13,258 nucleotides of DNA, from NCBI GenBank assembly GCA_900552705.1, contig USAX01000043.1, forward strand, positions 1-13,258, in the 5' to 3' direction. Below the pieces are notes generated by a model. The model did no database searches, was not told the DNA's origin, and worked only from the letters and a program-made list of their open reading frames with translations. Made by a program: the position numbers and the translations under genes. Shown here piece by piece: positions 12,555 to 13,258 of the stretch (positions are counted from its first letter, which is position 1; every line of letters starts with the position of its first letter). Source of the DNA: an uncultured Collinsella sp. (GTDB lineage Bacteria > Actinomycetota > Coriobacteriia > Coriobacteriales > Coriobacteriaceae).

Positions 12555-13258
12555 ATGGCAGAACAGACCAGCAAGGCCGATCGCGTCAAACTCAATCGCG
12601 AGCTCGCGCAGATGCTCAAGGGCGGCGTCATCATGGACGTCACCACGCCCGAGCAGGCACGCATCGCCGAGGAGGCAGGCGCCTGCGCCGTCATGGCTCT
12701 CGAGCGCATCCCGGCCGACATCCGCGCCGCCGGCGGCGTGTCGCGCATGAGCGACCCCAAGATGATCAAGGGCATCCAGGAGGCCGTCTCCATCCCCGTC
12801 ATGGCCAAGTGCCGCATCGGTCACATCGTCGAGGCGCAGATCCTGCAGGCCATCGAGATCGACTACATCGATGAGTCCGAGGTTCTCTCCCCCGCCGACG
12901 ATGTCTACCACATCGACAAGACCCAGTTTGACGTCCCGTTTGTCTGCGGTGCCCGTGACCTGGGCGAGGCGCTGCGCCGCGTCGCCGAGGGCGCCACGAT
13001 GATCCGCACCAAGGGCGAGCCGGGCACGGGCGACGTGATCCAGGCCGTTCGCCATATGCGCAAGATCCAAAAGCAGATCCGCGACGTTGTTGCCCTGCGT
13101 GACGACGAGCTCTTTGAGGCAGCCAAGCAACTGCAGGTGCCGGTCGAGCTGGTCCGCGAGGTCCATGCCACGGGCAAGCTTCCCGTCGTGAACTTTGCTG
13201 CCGGCGGTGTGGCGACCCCCGCCGACGCCGCGCTGATGATGCAGCTGGGCGCCGAAGG
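12555..13258 (+). CDS. pdxS: Pyridoxal 5'-phosphate synthase lyase subunit PdxS (3' end outside window)
   Basis: The first 234 residues of PdxS, which with the glutaminase PdxT makes PLP from ribose 5-phosphate, glyceraldehyde 3-phosphate and glutamine-derived ammonia in a 12+12 complex. The family sequence is followed closely: MLKGGVIMDVTTPEQARIAE (Asp28), ALERIPADIRAAGGVSRMSD, Lys85 in PVMAKCRIGH which binds the pentose substrate, and Lys153 in IRTKGEPGTGDV, the second catalytic lysine. The visible end (VNFAAGGVATPADAALMMQL) is the phosphate-binding region, so about 55 residues are missing at the right edge. AAGGGAG lies 6 nt before the ATG. pdxT probably follows outside the window. Control by the divergent pdxR is expected. 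Confidence 0.96.
   Translation, partial: MAEQTSKADRVKLNRELAQMLKGGVIMDVTTPEQARIAEEAGACAVMALERIPADIRAAGGVSRMSDPKMIKGIQEAVSIPVMAKCRIGHIVEAQILQAIEIDYIDESEVLSPADDVYHIDKTQFDVPFVCGARDLGEALRRVAEGATMIRTKGEPGTGDVIQAVRHMRKIQKQIRDVVALRDDELFEAAKQLQVPVELVREVHATGKLPVVNFAAGGVATPADAALMMQLGAE

Noticed and set aside
12450..13166. A 238-codon open frame antisense to pdxS
   Set aside because: The plus strand codes an unmistakable PdxS with catalytic lysines; the antisense product is low-complexity Asp/Leu/Gly.

Overview
The window looks like the chromosome of a Coriobacteriia gut actinomycete, most likely a Collinsella relative. This is an inference from the high-GC coding sequence, the strong GC-ending codon preference in the rubrerythrin and pdxS genes, the PTS-based anaerobic sugar metabolism with a LicT-type antiterminator, and the overall feel of the proteins. 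No database search was possible. I see no tRNA, rRNA, CRISPR array, phage gene or transposase. Almost all genes lie on the minus strand; only the rubrerythrin and pdxS genes are on the plus strand.

Region 1 (1-1125): the N-terminal part of a long coiled-coil DUF2130-family protein, cut by the left edge, preceded by a strong terminator and a perfect 12-bp intergenic hairpin that may be a dispersed repeat. Region 2 (1126-5213, minus strand): metallophosphoesterase, then licT, then a PTS EIIBC permease, then a ChbG/YdjC-like deacetylase. The leader between licT and the permease holds a textbook LicT/BglG switch: a ribonucleic antiterminator (RAT) overlapping an intrinsic terminator. A -10-like box sits just in front of it, and two similar palindromes spaced two helical turns apart lie further upstream. 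The likely logic is sugar uptake and phosphorylation by the permease, deacetylation by the ChbG homolog, and sensing by LicT through its PRDs. One of the four usual PRD phospho-histidines is a serine here.

Region 3 (5280-5882): two tiny genes on the minus strand, a charged 59-63 residue protein and a 27-residue hydrophobic peptide resembling type I toxins or small membrane proteins. Region 4 (5883-8491, minus): an iron-type alcohol dehydrogenase followed, 8 bp later, by an aldehyde dehydrogenase. Together they form an alcohol/aldehyde/acid redox pair ended by a long hairpin. Region 5 (8637-9373, plus): a reverse rubrerythrin with its own promoter, structured leader and strong terminator.

Region 6 (9441-12417, minus) is the most unusual part. 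A 123-bp element occurs twice, aligned without gaps at about 76% identity, with terminal inverted repeats. Each copy begins inside the 3' end of a minus-strand gene and provides the last codons and stop (CTA AGT GAG TAG, Leu-Ser-Glu-stop). One gene is a DUF559-like nuclease-fold protein and the other is the PLP-dependent regulator PdxR. The layout (gene + palindromic tail, twice in a row) recalls a gene cassette, although no classical attC core and no integrase are visible. Region 7 (12418-13258): the pdxR-pdxS divergent promoter with CTGACCTT direct repeats, and a pdxS gene cut by the right edge.
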